A DNA stretch of 64,000 nucleotides from Anaspis maculata. Taxonomy: Eukaryota; Arthropoda; Insecta; Coleoptera; Scraptiidae. The position numbers were made by a program, and so were the translations under genes. The notes under the pieces were generated by a model. That model was not told the origin of the DNA and made no database searches. It worked only from the letters and a program-made list of their open reading frames with translations. Numbering within the stretch: position 1 is the first letter of the stretch; each line of letters opens with the position of its first letter. The stretch spans positions 60,801,787 through 60,865,786 of the forward strand of contig OX421962.1 in NCBI GenBank assembly GCA_949128115.1, written 5' to 3'. Shown here piece by piece: positions 13,403-24,239 of the stretch.

Positions 13403-13750
13403 CAGGTGTCCCGAAAATACATCGACAACGTTCTGGGCAGCTTCCTCTCATCAAAACAAGAAAAAAGTTCATAATATGAACATAGGTCCGAAAACGTTTC
13501 CTAAGGGAGCTATAGGCCCCTAAAGGTGGGACCCTGAAGATGGTTCTTATTCAATATCTCCGAAACCGTTCAAGAGAAATCAATCAAGCTTGACACATCC
13601 ACTAACATTCTTGTGCCCAACAAAATGAGGCAAGATTATTTCCAAACTAACTTACCAGGGGTGGGTCAGGCTGAGGTGTGGGGTAAAAATTACCTTCACT
13701 TTTTTTCGAGGGGCGAACCGCTGAGGAAGTTTGGTGTACAAATGCTCAGA

Positions 13751-13912
13751 AGTTCGTGGAAGTTAGTGGAAGTTAATGGAACTCTTTTGGAAGTGCGAGG
13801 AAGTTGGTGGAAGTTAGTGGAAGTCAGAGGAAGTTCGTGGAAGTCAGTGGAAGTCAATGGAAGTCTTTCGGAAGTGCGTGGAAGTTACTGGAAGTTAGTG
13901 GAAGTCTTTGGA
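13751..13912 (+). repeat. GGAAGT minisatellite, left copy
   Basis: About 14 units of a roughly 10-bp repeat with core GGAAGT and a variable four-base tail (TAGT, CAGT, CAAT, CTTT, GCGT). The flank just before it is GGTGTACAAA (13733-13742). The open frame at 13613-13996 translates the array as a WKLVEV-type peptide repeat; this is a by-product of the period, not evidence of a protein. Confidence 0.85.
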
Positions 13913-14231
13913 GAACTGGGCATGCGCGGCTATGTTATTTTGCACACTGTTGACCTCGTTGTTGACAATAATCAAACATTTGGTGTACAACAATAAGTAC
14001 TTGAGTGTAATTGCAAATACAAGCACCAGCGGCTGGCGCATGTAAAGAAAAATATTGTAGAATATTGTACGCTGAAGAGTGCCGAGCTCGGTGCCAAGCC
14101 ATGCAAACTCCAGTGATTTTGTTTTCCGATTACGGCACAACTTTCTCAGTAAAAACAGCCCGAACACATAGGTAGGAAGATAGGTAGATAGTACATGAAA
14201 AATATTTAGGTGTCGTAAAAAAACCGAGTGT

Positions 14232-14400
14232 TCACAACAAATGTTCAAAATGATTGCCGTTGTTCTCAAGGCAATAATAAAGTCTGTTCTCGAACTCTTG
14301 TCGAACATTTTCGAAGATTTCTCTTGAAAGCGCGCGACATTCTTCGGTAATTCTACGCCGCAGTTCTTCAATCGACTTCGGCTGAATTTTTAAACTCATT
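14232..14400 (-). pseudogene. C-terminal remnant of a Tc1/mariner-like DDE transposase
   Basis: The minus-strand frame ends in IEELRRRITEECRALS..., then NVRQEFENRLYYCLE and HFEHLL before a stop. I recognise this pattern as the C terminus of insect transposases that carry an N-terminal DUF4817-type helix-turn-helix. Only the last 55 or so residues survive; no DDE catalytic core is present. It lies between the arms of the 13403-17567 palindrome. The assignment is from memory of the family and has not been searched. Confidence 0.55.
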
Positions 14401-15010
14401 TTAGAAAAAAAGTTACCCCTGCAAAATTTTGATAGAGGCTTCATTTTCGATACATTTGGGTGTAATTGGAACTTAGGAAAACATCTCGAAATCACCACTT
14501 TTCAAGGCCTAAAACTTAGAAATCAAGAAAACTCATGATTCTTCAACTGAAAAGTTGAATAGATTTTTTAAGTCGATAAACCACGATTTTTTTGCTAAGA
14601 AACAAGGAGCTTTCAGAAAAAAAAAACAAATTCGGCTCTGGAGAGTGGCGATTTCGAGATGTTTTCAAAAGTTTCAAACCCAAATATCTCGACAACGAAG
14701 CCTCTAATCAAAATTTTGCGAAGGAATTTTTTTTCTCCAAATTGAAAGTAGAATAAAAAATTAAAATAATTTAGAGAAATAACCAGTGGGGTAAAAAATA
14801 GGGGGTAAAAAATAGAAACACCTCCCCATTATATCCACGCCTGATCTTCTTTTTTTTAAACACGTTATATTGTTCGATCGAAACCTATTTCAATGACCTT
14901 TGGTTCAAATTTGGACAAAATCGGTCATACCATTCAAAAGTTATGTGAAAAAATCTATTTTAAAAATTCAACTTGAACTTGAACCCTATAACTTTTCAAC
15001 GGAGCATTTT
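14400..15010. repeat. Palindromic repeat family, copy 1 (partial)
   Basis: CAAAATTTTGATAGAGGCTTC near 14420 is inverted at about 14700-14720, and AAACATCTCGAAATC near 14480 is inverted at about 14650. The centre lies near 14570. The tail at 14860-14960 (TTTGGTTCAAATTTGG, AAAATCGGTCATACC) matches the outer arm of copy 2 at 16480-16530. Confidence 0.6.
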
Positions 15011-15094
15011 AGGAAATCGAAGTTATTTTTTTCCTAGTCCATTTTTGATGGGGAATCTCCCCTAAAAATTTGTAACCGTAATTGCGAAACACCC

Positions 15095-16690
15095 TGTATA
15101 CAGGTGTGCCGAAATTGATGCAACAAAATGCACAAGGAGATAGAAAATTGAAAAAATAATGGGACTTTCTGAATAGACATACCCTCATAATAGCTATTTA
15201 CGATACAAGAAGCGAGTGGAGCAACCCCGCTCACAAAATAAGATACTTTTAACGCGTGTGTCGTACAAGATGTTATCTACACTGGTCTTTGAAATGTTTA
15301 GTAGATAATGTCAGAATTTATTGAAAATATGACAGGAACGCGCAGAATCATCACTTTTAGCACGTCGCCCATGACGACGTGTTAAAAGTGACTGGTATTG
15401 TTTACCGCTTGTAGATAAACGTATATTACTCGAAACTGACAGGTAAAGTGTCCATTACAAGCGTCTTTTAACGCAGGAAAGTGAGATTTTCCTGCGTCAA
15501 AAACGTTTTGTCTGCTGGAAACTGTTGAAAACCGGACCCAGCAACGTGCGTGATGTTTGCCAAATTGTGCCAGAATAATTTCTTTCTTTGTGGTTTATTG
15601 AGGTAGTTTCGGGTAAAACGTTATACATAATACGCCAGGAAAGTGTCTTTACAGGGCACGTAGACTTCTAGGCCTCGCTTACGCTCGTTCTTGAATATGC
15701 CTACTATCCCTGTAAAGATTCACTTTCCTGCCTTATTATGTAAATAACTATTAACGGTTAACGGAGATGCAGACCTTAAAAGTTGTTCTTTTGAAATCAG
15801 ATATTTCTTTGAATAACTTCTGGACCGTTCTACCGATTTTATTCAAATTTAAACCAAAGTTCACTGAAACAGGTCTCTATTGAAGAATTGCGACTTATTT
15901 CATCAAACACTTTCAAGGGCGAAGATAATAGAGGGTACCCTCCCCCTTTTCCCCTACTTTTTACTTCCTGGGTATTTTCAGAAATGGTTCCAAGTTTTGA
16001 AATTTTGTTCATTGCTGAAAGTTGCACCATTTTTGAGATATTTGAGTTTGAATCTTCGGAAAACATCTCGGAATCGCCACTTTCAAAGGCCTTAAAAATT
16101 AAAATTCAAGAAAACTCATGATTCTTCAACTGAAATACATTTTTCTAGGTGTTTCAAGTTGATGTACCACCATTTTTTGACAAGAAACATGAAGTTTTTC
16201 AGAAAATAAAATTTGGGCCCTGGAAAAATACATGGCGATTTTGAGATGTTTTCCAAAGTTTTCAAACCCAAATACCTCGAAAATGAAGCGCCGAATCGAA
16301 ATTTTGCACAAGTAACTTTTTTCTCTAAATTAAACGTCCAATTTAAAAATTGAAACCATTTCCAAAAAGATTGAAGAAGGTAAAAAAAGGGAGGGAAAAG
16401 GGAGAGGGAAGCCCTTATTATCTTCGCCCCTAAAAATGTTTAATGAGATGCGTTACTACTGTTCAGCAAAGACTTGTTTTAGTGGACTTTGGTTTAAATT
16501 GGAATAAAATCGGTTCGACGGTTCAAAAGTTATGCAAAAAACTGTTCTAAAAGAAACTTTGAAGGCCTGTACCTATCTCCGTTATTAGACGCTTGCGAGG
16601 GTATGTTTATCAAGAAAGTCCCCTTATTTTTCAATTTCCTATGTTTCTTCGAATTTTGTTGCAATAATTTCGGAACTTGAGTACTTCATT
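15095..16690. mobile_element. Palindromic repeat family, copy 2, interrupted by a hairpin insertion
   Basis: The inner arms run from about 15750 to 16605, with centre near 16170. The pairing includes TTTAAACCAAAGTTCACT against AGTGGACTTTGGTTTAAA, and GGGCGAAGATAATAGAGGG against its complement at 16410-16430. The outer arms continue: GCCGAAATTGATGCAACAAAA at 15105 is answered near 16655-16675, and CATACCCTC at 15178 is answered near 16597. The left arm is split by the insertion at about 15210-15745. Confidence 0.65.
15210..15745. mobile_element. Hairpin-rich insertion inside the left arm of the palindrome
   Basis: It contains three strong hairpins: CACTTTTAGCACGTCG / CGACGTGTTAAAAGTG at 15352-15392, GCAGGAAA / TTTTCCTGC at 15473-15496, and CATAATACGCCAGGAAAGTG / CACTTTCCTGCCTTATTATG at about 15627-15741. 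Similar sequence lies on both sides (AATAGCTATTTAC and AATAACTATTAAC), which may be a diverged target duplication. It is absent from the right arm. Confidence 0.5.
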
Positions 16691-16914
16691 CTTATCGTAC
16701 CTACCTACTACCTACTCAAGTATCATTTCCACAGTCCAAGGAAGATGAAGTGTGAACAAGTATGAGCAAGTAAATTCCTCAAGTTGGCGTAGATTCCTTG
16801 GATTTTGCTTTTTCAAGTAGCTTATCGCACGACCTGACTCCACTTACTTAATAAGGAATGTTCTCATCGCTCACATTTCATAAGTCTTTGAAAATTGAGA
16901 AAATTTGTAAAAAC

Positions 16915-17090
16915 GGAAGTTCGCGGAAGTGCGTAGAAGTTCATGGAAGTCTTGGAAGTTCGTGGAAGTCAGTGGAAGTCTTCTGGAAGTTGGTGGAAGT
17001 CAGCGGAAGTCGGCGGAAGTCAGTGGAAGTCTTTTGGAAGTTGGTGGAAGTCAGTGGAAGTTAGTGGAAGTCAATGCAAATGGAAGTTTT
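16915..17090 (+). repeat. GGAAGT minisatellite, right copy
   Basis: About 16 units with core GGAAGT and the same tails as the left array. It is followed by GGTGTACAAA at 17091-17100. The array lies on the same strand as the left one although the flanking palindrome arms are inverted. Confidence 0.85.
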
Positions 17091-17567
17091 GGTGTACAAA
17101 ATTCTTCTTGCGGTTCACCCCTCGCTTTTTTTAATGTGAATTGTTTTCAAATTTAACAAAAAATTGTGGAATATTGAAGTTTTCTACAAAAAAGTCTCCC
17201 TGTTCATCCTCGATAGACGCACTGTTTCGAGATATTCGAGTTTGAATGTATGAAAACGTTGTCAGTAATGCTAATTTTTAATTACGATATTCAAGCCGAA
17301 AGAAAAACTATTTCAAAGCAACTTCATTTTTGTTAGGCATTCAAATTTTGTTGGGCATTTGTAGGTTATTAAATGTGTCAAGTTTGATTGATTTCCCTTG
17401 AACGATTTCGGAGAGATTGAATGAACACCATCTTCAGGGTCTCACCTTTAGGGGTCTGTAGCTCCCTTTGGAAGCGTTTCCGGACCCATGTTTATGGGAA
17501 CTTTTTTTCTTGTTTTGATAAGAGGAAGCTGCCCTAGAACGTTGTCGGTGTATTTTCGGGACACCTG

Positions 17568-18690
17568 TGTAAAGCTAAAACAAACGTAGGTGATTAGGGT
17601 ACGCCGAGAATGTGAGTACTTGGATCAAGACATCATTATCAAGAATATCTGCCATCGATCGTGACGTCAAAATTGTCGAACGGTATAAAAGTTATGACAC
17701 TACTGGACCAATGATGTGTCGAAATCCTTTACTGGTTCACGATTAAACACCGGGCATCCTGTATAAGAAAACGATCCGCTGCAAAGCAAGTTTCAGCAGT
17801 TGCTTGTAGCGTGGCGTCATCTACAGGACAATGACAAAAGGTTGCCTCTGTAATATACCCCCCCCTACCCCCCTGACATGACATTAATTTGGCCTATTAG
17901 TGATTGTCCGAAATCTAAAATATTAAAATAAAATAGGGCGAAACCCTACACCATGGCGCCTCTTTGTATATTTTCACTCAACGTATATAGGTTTTTTATA
18001 CTACATAGGTATATACTAACTTTTCACTAAAAATTGACGCAATGATGAAACACATGTGTCAACTGTCAATACAATAATCACAATCTCGGAGTACTCCATA
18101 AAATGATCTAAATTCACATTCTTTCATATTTGCTGACTCAAATGGTACGTTTGTTTTTGTCCACATTGTATTTCAACATAAGTCAATGACATACCTTGTA
18201 GCAATAGATGGCGATGATTGTCTGGAAGCGAAGGGCGTCCACGCCCTTCAAAGTAAATCCGAAATGCAACAAGCATGACTGATTGCACTTTTAATTGCTG
18301 CTCTTACATCATGTTCGAATTTTTAAAGGTTTACTTCCATTTAAAAATAGTTTTACTAGTTTACTGATGCATCATAGGAGGCGCGGTTTGAATAAATCTA
18401 TTAAACCCACTAATTAAAGCACTTTGTTTAATCTGCATCAACAATTAAGACAGACATTCTCATTAATTGTTAAAGAGGTTAAGAGACGTTTCCCCAGTTC
18501 CCAGTTCTCACACTTTGATTTTAGAGGATTGCTAAACAAGACAAAATAATTGTGTGTTCATCACGGCTTTGGAAACCAAACCGATTTATAGAATTCGTGA
18601 AAAATTTGCGGAAAAAAGTGAATCGTTTACTCTCATTCACACTCGCACTTTCTTATGGAATGAGAAATAATGAAATAGTTCTCTCACAAA
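17568..18690. other. Non-coding interval with repeat fragments
   Basis: It contains a CATCCTGTATAA motif near 17757 and a C-run near 17860, and no supported gene. It ends with the CAAA that is duplicated on the far side of element A. Confidence 0.4.
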
Positions 18691-18942
18691 TGTTAGGAAC
18701 GACGATAAAGCAAGACGGCAACCCGATCCGTATCTGCATGTTTTATTACCGAAATCCTGGCCCCTCACGTTCCCACTGGATGGCCGCCACTCAGGCAGTC
18801 TTAAGCTAAGGGCTGACGGCTTAGCACGTTGAGTACCTGCGGTCTATAGTTGTGATAGTAGATTGTTTTAAGTTGTTACGAAGCATATTATCATTGTATA
18901 TTATATATTATGTTGTCCACTCTGGCCTTTTGTTACCTTACA
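18691..18942 (+). repeat. Element A 5' LTR
   Basis: 252 bp, TG...CA ends, matching the 3' copy at a constant offset of 4509 bp. A TATATTATATATTATG stretch lies near 18898 in the 3' part of the LTR. Confidence 0.92.
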
Positions 18943-18945
18943 GAA

Positions 18946-18960
18946 GTCAGAAGTGGGATT
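18946..18960 (+). other. Element A primer binding site, tRNA-Leu type
   Basis: GTCAGAAGTGGGATT begins 3 nt after the 5' LTR and is complementary to the acceptor/T-arm end of insect tRNA-Leu as I know it. The expected leading TGGT is replaced by GAA. Confidence 0.65.
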
Positions 18961-19317
18961 AAACTCCAAGTGTACGCCCACAATTTTTGAAAAATAATTG
19001 AAATTGAAATGTAGACCTCAAGTTAACTCACATGTTCAAGCAATGTTCGGGGTGAGCTTCCCGCAACCCAAAACGAAAGAACTGTATTCAAATGATAGTG
19101 AGCAGTGAATCCTGTTATTGAAGTTTGGTGCACACCTGGGTAATGGGTAATTATTGTGATGATGAACCGATCACCAGGACACCACCGAGAATATTCACAC
19201 CGCTCAAGCCAGTCCCGACTCCCGAGCTCGCCACTCGCAGTCGCCGAGTAGGATGCCACTACCACCCTCTCGAAACGAGGATGATGCTTGTTGTCAAGAA
19301 AAATACGAGATTGAAAC

Positions 19318-19590
19318 GTGAGCTATCAGAACTACAAAACTGTGAGTACTCGTTCTAGTACCAATCTTGATGAGGCCATCATCCCGTTGTTTAAATGGGA
19401 CGAAGAGAACAGTGAGAAGGTAATAATCGACAGGATTCGCAAATTTGATGAAGTGGTAACTTTCCATAACTGGAAACAAATGACCGCGTGCGAATTAGCC
19501 ACTATAGTTTACGTGGTACCTAACGCACGAATATTGTACGAATTCTTGCCGACCCCGTGTTTAGATTGGTACCTAAATGTTATAACTTGA
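19318..19590 (+). pseudogene. Element A: gag-like fragment
   Basis: A 90-codon open stretch with LDEAIIPLFKWDEE, then IRKFDEVVTFHNWKQM and CLDWYL. The spacing of the hydrophobic, Trp and Phe positions resembles the capsid part of Gypsy Gag (IPPF..., then FE...W). It has no zinc knuckle and stops early. Position just inside the 5' LTR supports gag; the sequence match is weak. Confidence 0.4.
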
Positions 19591-19599
19591 ATGAATATA

Positions 19600-20310
19600 T
19601 TCAAAACACCACAAAACGCATAACAGGTGCAAGCTGATATGGGACCTACCCTCCTAGGTCAGACGCTCGAGCCGTGTTGGAGCGTCTAGACTGATGTCAT
19701 GGTAAATTAAGATATTTCACGCAGTTCCCTTTTGGGTTGTTGACGCACATGGTCGTAAGAAATCTTAAATACGTAAATACGACGAACAAAATTGCAATTA
19801 AAGTAACGATTGTTGAAGTTTGGGAATGAGTGCGAATTTATTATTTTGTTAGTATAACAGTATAAGGAATGTCCGCAAGACAAGAAGATTTCCACAGTAA
19901 AATCGCCCCAAGAATGCCGTGGTTGTATTTCGTTTTCAATGTGTAAGTAATTTGGGGGAAAAGCAAGAGCATCGAAAATCGAAGTGCATCACACCACAGA
20001 CGAGCCGATGGTTACGGACCGTATCGAATGACAGTTTGTGAGAGAGGTAATTTTATTGCATAGGTATTAGATGCTGACGAAGACGATGACGAGTATAATG
20101 TTTTTGATTGGTGTACCTTTACCTTTACATTATTACTGAGAGAAGGAAGGTATTTTACCTCACAAGTCGCAAGTTGTTTTGTGAAAACAAATGAGATCGA
20201 ACACACGTTGAATGCTATCGCCACTACCTACTTTGTGTCAATGGGCAGTGCATGGAAGATGTAACCGTACTGTTTTGAATGTTTTTTTGACTGTCACTTG
20301 TTTAAGAAAT
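19600..20310 (+). other. Element A interior, unrecognised
   Basis: No frame is open over a useful length. A hairpin AGACGCTC / GAGCGTCT lies at about 19661-19687. In a complete element protease, reverse transcriptase and most of integrase would lie between the gag and integrase fragments; they are missing. Confidence 0.4.
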
Positions 20311-20312
20311 GC

Positions 20313-20818
20313 AGAAGACGAATGGGACAAGCCCATTAAATGAATACAGGGTGCCACCAGAGCGTGTATCAAGACTTGAAACACTAGCTGAATGCAAACC
20401 ACGTCACGTTGCTGACTTTAGTATCTTGGCAAAATACAAGGTGACTTGAGCAGACTTGGTGAAATGGAGAGGCACCATCAAACGAAGAATTACCGAAGAT
20501 CGAAAGGCTCAAAAGTAGAGATTCGACCAGACTCGAGCTGCAGCTACCAAATACGAGGAAGGCCAGCCGGTAGTAGTCTTGAATGCGACATCGAGTAGGG
20601 GTGACAGCAGGAAACTACTACCGAAGTCAAAGGGTCCATTCAGAGTTTGGAAGATTTTGCCGAACGACCGTTACGAAGTCAAGGACTTACGAGAAAACTG
20701 CACACGAGCTACCACCACCGTGATAGCGGTCAACAAGAGGAAACCCTGGGTGGTTTTGAAAGGTGAGGATCTGAGTTTTCATATTTCAAGGTCTGATTCA
20801 ACCCTTAAGATACGATGA
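20313..20818 (+). pseudogene. Element A: broken C-terminal part of integrase
   Basis: The frame reads EWDKPIK, then a stop, and continues through two further in-frame stops to an open stretch from about 20520. That stretch carries YEEGQPVVVLN, then LPKSKGPFRVWKIL and RYEVKDL. This is the GPF/Y module at the end of Gypsy integrases. The DDE core is absent. At least three stops make it non-functional. Confidence 0.7.
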
Positions 20819-20869
20819 GTGGCATGTAAAGACTAATAACGATTAGCGAGACTCAATCCTTGAAATATG

Positions 20870-22335
20870 ATTAAGGTTGACAAAGGTCAACAAAGTACAT
20901 GACTAGTGTTGGCAAAGGACCAACATAGTTTATGATTAAGGTTGACAAAGGTCAACAAGACTCATAACTAGTGTTGGCAATTGACCAACATAGTTCATGA
21001 TCAAGGTTGACAAAGGTCAACAAAGTACATGACTAGTGTTGGCAAAGGACCAACATAGTTTATGATTAAGGTTGACAAAGGTCAACAAGACTCATAACTG
21101 GTGTTGGCAATTGACCAACATAGTTCATGATCAAGGTTGACAAAGGTCAACAAAGTACATGACTAGTGTTGGCAAAGGACCAACATAGTTTATGATTAAG
21201 GTTGACAAAGGTCAACAAGACTCATAACTAGTGTTGGCAATTGACCAACATAGTTCATGATCAAGGTTGACAAAGGTCAACAAAGTACATGACTAGTGTT
21301 GGCAAAGGACCAACATAGTTTATGATTAAGGTTGACAAAGGTCAACAAGACTCATAACTAGTGTTGGCAATTGACCAACATAGTTCATGATCAAGGTTGA
21401 CAAAGGTCAACAAAGTACATGACTAGTGTTGGCAAAGGACCAACATAGTTTATGATTAAGGTTGACAAAGGTCAACAAGACTCATAACTAGTGTTGGCAA
21501 TTGACCAACATAGTTCATGATCAAGGTTGACAAAGGTCAACAAAGTACATGACTAGTGTTGGCAAAGGACCAACATAGTTTATGATTAAGGTTGACAAAG
21601 GTCAACAAGACTCATAACTAGTGTTGGCAATTGACCAACATAGTTCATGATCAAGGTTGACAAAGGTCAACAAAGTGCATGACTAGTGTTGGCAAAGGAC
21701 CAACATAGTTCATGGTTGAAGTTGACGAAGGTCAACAAAGTTCATGACTAGTGTTGGCCAAGGACCACCATAATTCATGACTGATGTTGACAAAGGTCAA
21801 CAAGGTTCATGACTAGTGTTGGCGAAGGACCAACATAGTTCATGATTAAGGTTGACAAATGTCAACAAGGTTCATGACTAGTGTTGGCCAAGGACCACAA
21901 TAGTTCATGACTGACGTTGACAAAGGTCAACAAGGTTCATGACTAGTGTTGGCCGTGGACCACCATAGTTTATGATTGACGTTGACAAAGGTCAACAAGG
22001 TTCATGTCTAGTGTTGGCGAAGGACCAACATAGTTCATGATTAAGGTTGACAAATGTCAACAAGGTTCATGACTAGTGTTGGCTAAGGATCACCATAGTT
22101 CATGACTGACGTTAACAAAGGTCAACAAGGTTCATGACTAGTGTTGGCCGTGGACCACCATAGTTGATGACTGACGTTGACAAGGGTCGACAAGGCTCAT
22201 GATTAGTGTTGGTCGAGGACCACCATAGTTGATGACTGACAAGGTTCATGACTAGTGTTGGCCGAGGACCACCATAGTTCATGAGTGACGTTGACAATGG
22301 TCAACAGAGTTTATGACTAGTGTTGACAAAGAACC
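20870..22335 (+). repeat. Element A satellite 1: 65-bp monomers in 130-bp higher-order units
   Basis: The phrase TCAAGGTTGACAAAGG recurs at 21001, 21131, 21261, 21391, 21521 and 21651, exactly 130 bp apart. Each 130-bp unit holds two 65-bp monomers, distinguished by AAAGTACATG versus AAGACTCATA. Each monomer splits into two related 32-33-bp halves, one centred on GTTGACAAAGGTCAAC and one on GTTGGCAAAGGACCAAC, both dyads. Monomers from about 21700 to 22335 are more diverged and lack strict 130-bp order. Confidence 0.92.
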
Positions 22336-22960
22336 AGGATGGTTGGATATGGGTTCTACCAAGGTCCAAGAAGCAGTATCCATCTAGAACCATTCGAGAT
22401 CAACAGTGCCTCACGAGTACGTTGACGGTTGCTGATCGACCAAGATGGATGGATATGGGTTCTATCAAGGTTCAAGGAGCAGTATCCATCTAGAACCATT
22501 CGAGATCAACAGTGCTTCACGATTACGCTGACGGTTGTTGATCGACCAAGATGATTGGATATGGGTTCTACCAATGTCCAAGAAGCAGTATCCATCTAGA
22601 ACCATTCGAGATCAACAGTGCCTCACGAGTACGTTGACGGTTGCTGATCGACCAAGATGGATGGATATGGGTTCTACCAAGGTTCAAGGAGCAGTATCCA
22701 TCTAGAACCATTCGAGATCAACAGTGCTTCACGATTACGCTGACGGTTGCTGATCGACCAAGATGGATGGATATGGGTTCTACCAAGGTCCAACAAGCAG
22801 TATCCGCGAAGCACATTCGAGACCAACGGTGCTTCACGATTACGCTGACAGTTGCTGATCGACCAAGATAGATTGGTATGGGCTCTACCAAGACGCAGTA
22901 CCTATGCAGGACCATTCCATCAAGCTGAATGGACATGGGGTCTATCAAGGACCAGTACTC
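22336..22960 (+). repeat. Element A satellite 2: 106-bp monomers
   Basis: GGATATGGGTTCT recurs at about 22345, 22451, 22557, 22663 and 22769, with a diverged copy at 22875, giving a period of 106 bp and roughly 5.5 units. Neighbouring units alternate (CCTCACGAGTACG versus CTTCACGATTACG), so a 212-bp higher-order unit is likely. The last copies are degenerate. Confidence 0.9.
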
Positions 22961-23199
22961 ATGTCACTGGAGAAGAGATGACATCAATTTGGTGTGTCAT
23001 AAAACAAGGAATACAGTCGAGTTGATGGAAGATCAACAAAAGTCATGCCAAATGAGTTTCAATTCGATTCGTATCCGGGCATCACCAAATGCAACAAAAA
23101 GGGAAGTTGAAAATTTTTGCTATTCACGGTTCAAGTATTTGTACCTGTTTTAGAGTGATTGCTATTCTGAGGACAGAATAAGAAGTCAGGATGGCCGAA
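22961..23199 (+). other. Element A 3' internal end with polypurine-like tract
   Basis: Unrecognised sequence followed by AGAAGTCAGGATGGCCGAA immediately before the 3' LTR, at the position where the plus-strand primer is expected. It is only moderately purine-rich. Confidence 0.45.
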
Positions 23200-23451
23200 T
23201 GTTAGGAACGACGATAAAGCAAGACGGCAACCCGATCCGTATCTGCATGTTTTATTACCGAAATCCTGGCCCCTCACGTTCCCACTGGATGGCCGCCACT
23301 CAGGCAGTCTTAAGCTAAGGGCTGACGGCTTAGCACGTTGAGTACCTGCGGTCTATAGTTGTGATAGTAGATTGTTTTAAGTTGTTACGAAGCATATTAT
23401 CATTGTATATTATATATTATGTTGTCCACTCTGGCCTTTTGTTACCTTACA
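23200..23451 (+). repeat. Element A 3' LTR
   Basis: 252 bp, same sequence as 18691-18942 by eye, followed by the CAAA duplication. Confidence 0.92.
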
Positions 23452-23455
23452 CAAA

Positions 23456-24239
23456 TTTTAATCATTCGCCTACTTATTTTACTTATGAAAAGTGATATGG
23501 GATTTTAATTGTCAAGACGTGGGAGAACTGAACGAAGAAAAATTGAAAATTTCTCTTCATCAGGCTTTTGGTTTCCAAAGCCACAAAATGTCTAGTTTAG
23601 TTTCCTTTTTACTGTCATAATTGCGAAGCATAGATATTGGAGCATTTATGAAAAAGGTTATTATAATAACTCGATGGATGACTGGACGTGATTGATTAAC
23701 CGAATAATTGTTCTGGAATGTTCCACTTTCAAGCGAGTTCAAGATGTATTTTGCATGAAAGTGCGGCAACAAATACTAGTATCTATATATTATTATACGA
23801 GTCTCATGCATAAGACGTAGCTTTGTCAATACGTCTTATTATACCATTATACCTGCAAGTATTATAGTTATACTATTTTAGCTTATTTACCCTAAAAATT
23901 GCGCAGAAATTGGAATTTGTAGCTACTAAAAATAAAAAAATTTGACAAATGACATTTCGCGCCTACCTTCTAGTAGCAATAATTGTTCTTATTTGTTGAA
24001 AAGCGGTTTAATAAAATGGTTCTTTTCGACACCGCTTCCAGGATATCAAAAAGTGTTCATTGTTAAGCTATATTGTCACACGACTGGTTTTGGGGCACGA
24101 CGAACTTGCGAGGAGTGCTCCAAAGGAATGAATGTGACAATACGTGTTATCAATAATAGATACAGGTACAAGTTTATACTTTGTCCTAGTAATAGTAACT
24201 TTCATTATAGTGGTATACCCAACGCTTGCGCCAAATTTT
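23456..24239. other. Non-coding interval with one arm of a direct repeat
   Basis: The stretch 23930-24070 (CTACCTTCTAGTAGCAATAA, GAAAAGCGGT, TTTTCGACACCGCTT) recurs in the same orientation at about 26996-27130. These two copies flank the palindrome at 24240-26932. No gene is seen. Confidence 0.5.

Larger units (their letters stand above)
13403..17567. mobile_element. Fold-back (palindromic) composite element, about 4.2 kb
   Basis: The outer arms are inverted: CAGGTGTCCCGAAAATACAT at 13403 is answered by the complement ending at 17567. The complementarity extends about 200 bp inward (GTTCTGGGCAGCTTCCTC against GAGGAAGCTGCCCTAGAAC, then further blocks up to the GGGGCGAACCGC / GCGGTTCACCCC pair). 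Between the arms lie two GGAAGT minisatellites, a transposase remnant and a second palindromic repeat with its own insertion. It is a nest of older repeats with no intact gene. Confidence 0.6.
18687..23455 (+). mobile_element. Element A: non-autonomous Gypsy-type LTR retrotransposon with CAAA target duplication
   Basis: Two 252-bp direct repeats (18691-18942 and 23200-23451) begin TGTTAGG and end CTTACA. They are flanked by CAAA at 18687-18690 and 23452-23455, a 4-bp duplication typical of Gypsy elements. By eye the LTRs are identical, which implies recent insertion. The 4.26-kb interior keeps only a gag-like piece and the end of the integrase, both broken, and then two tandem arrays. It must have been mobilised by proteins supplied in trans. 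Confidence 0.9.

Noticed and set aside
13613..13996. 127-codon open frame with WKLVEV-like peptide repeats
   Set aside because: It translates the GGAAGT minisatellite; repeats of this type stay open by chance, and all three frames of the right-hand array give similar peptides.
20870..22960. Spaced short repeats suggesting a CRISPR-like array
   Set aside because: Repeats are contiguous tandem monomers without unique spacers, inside a eukaryotic retrotransposon.
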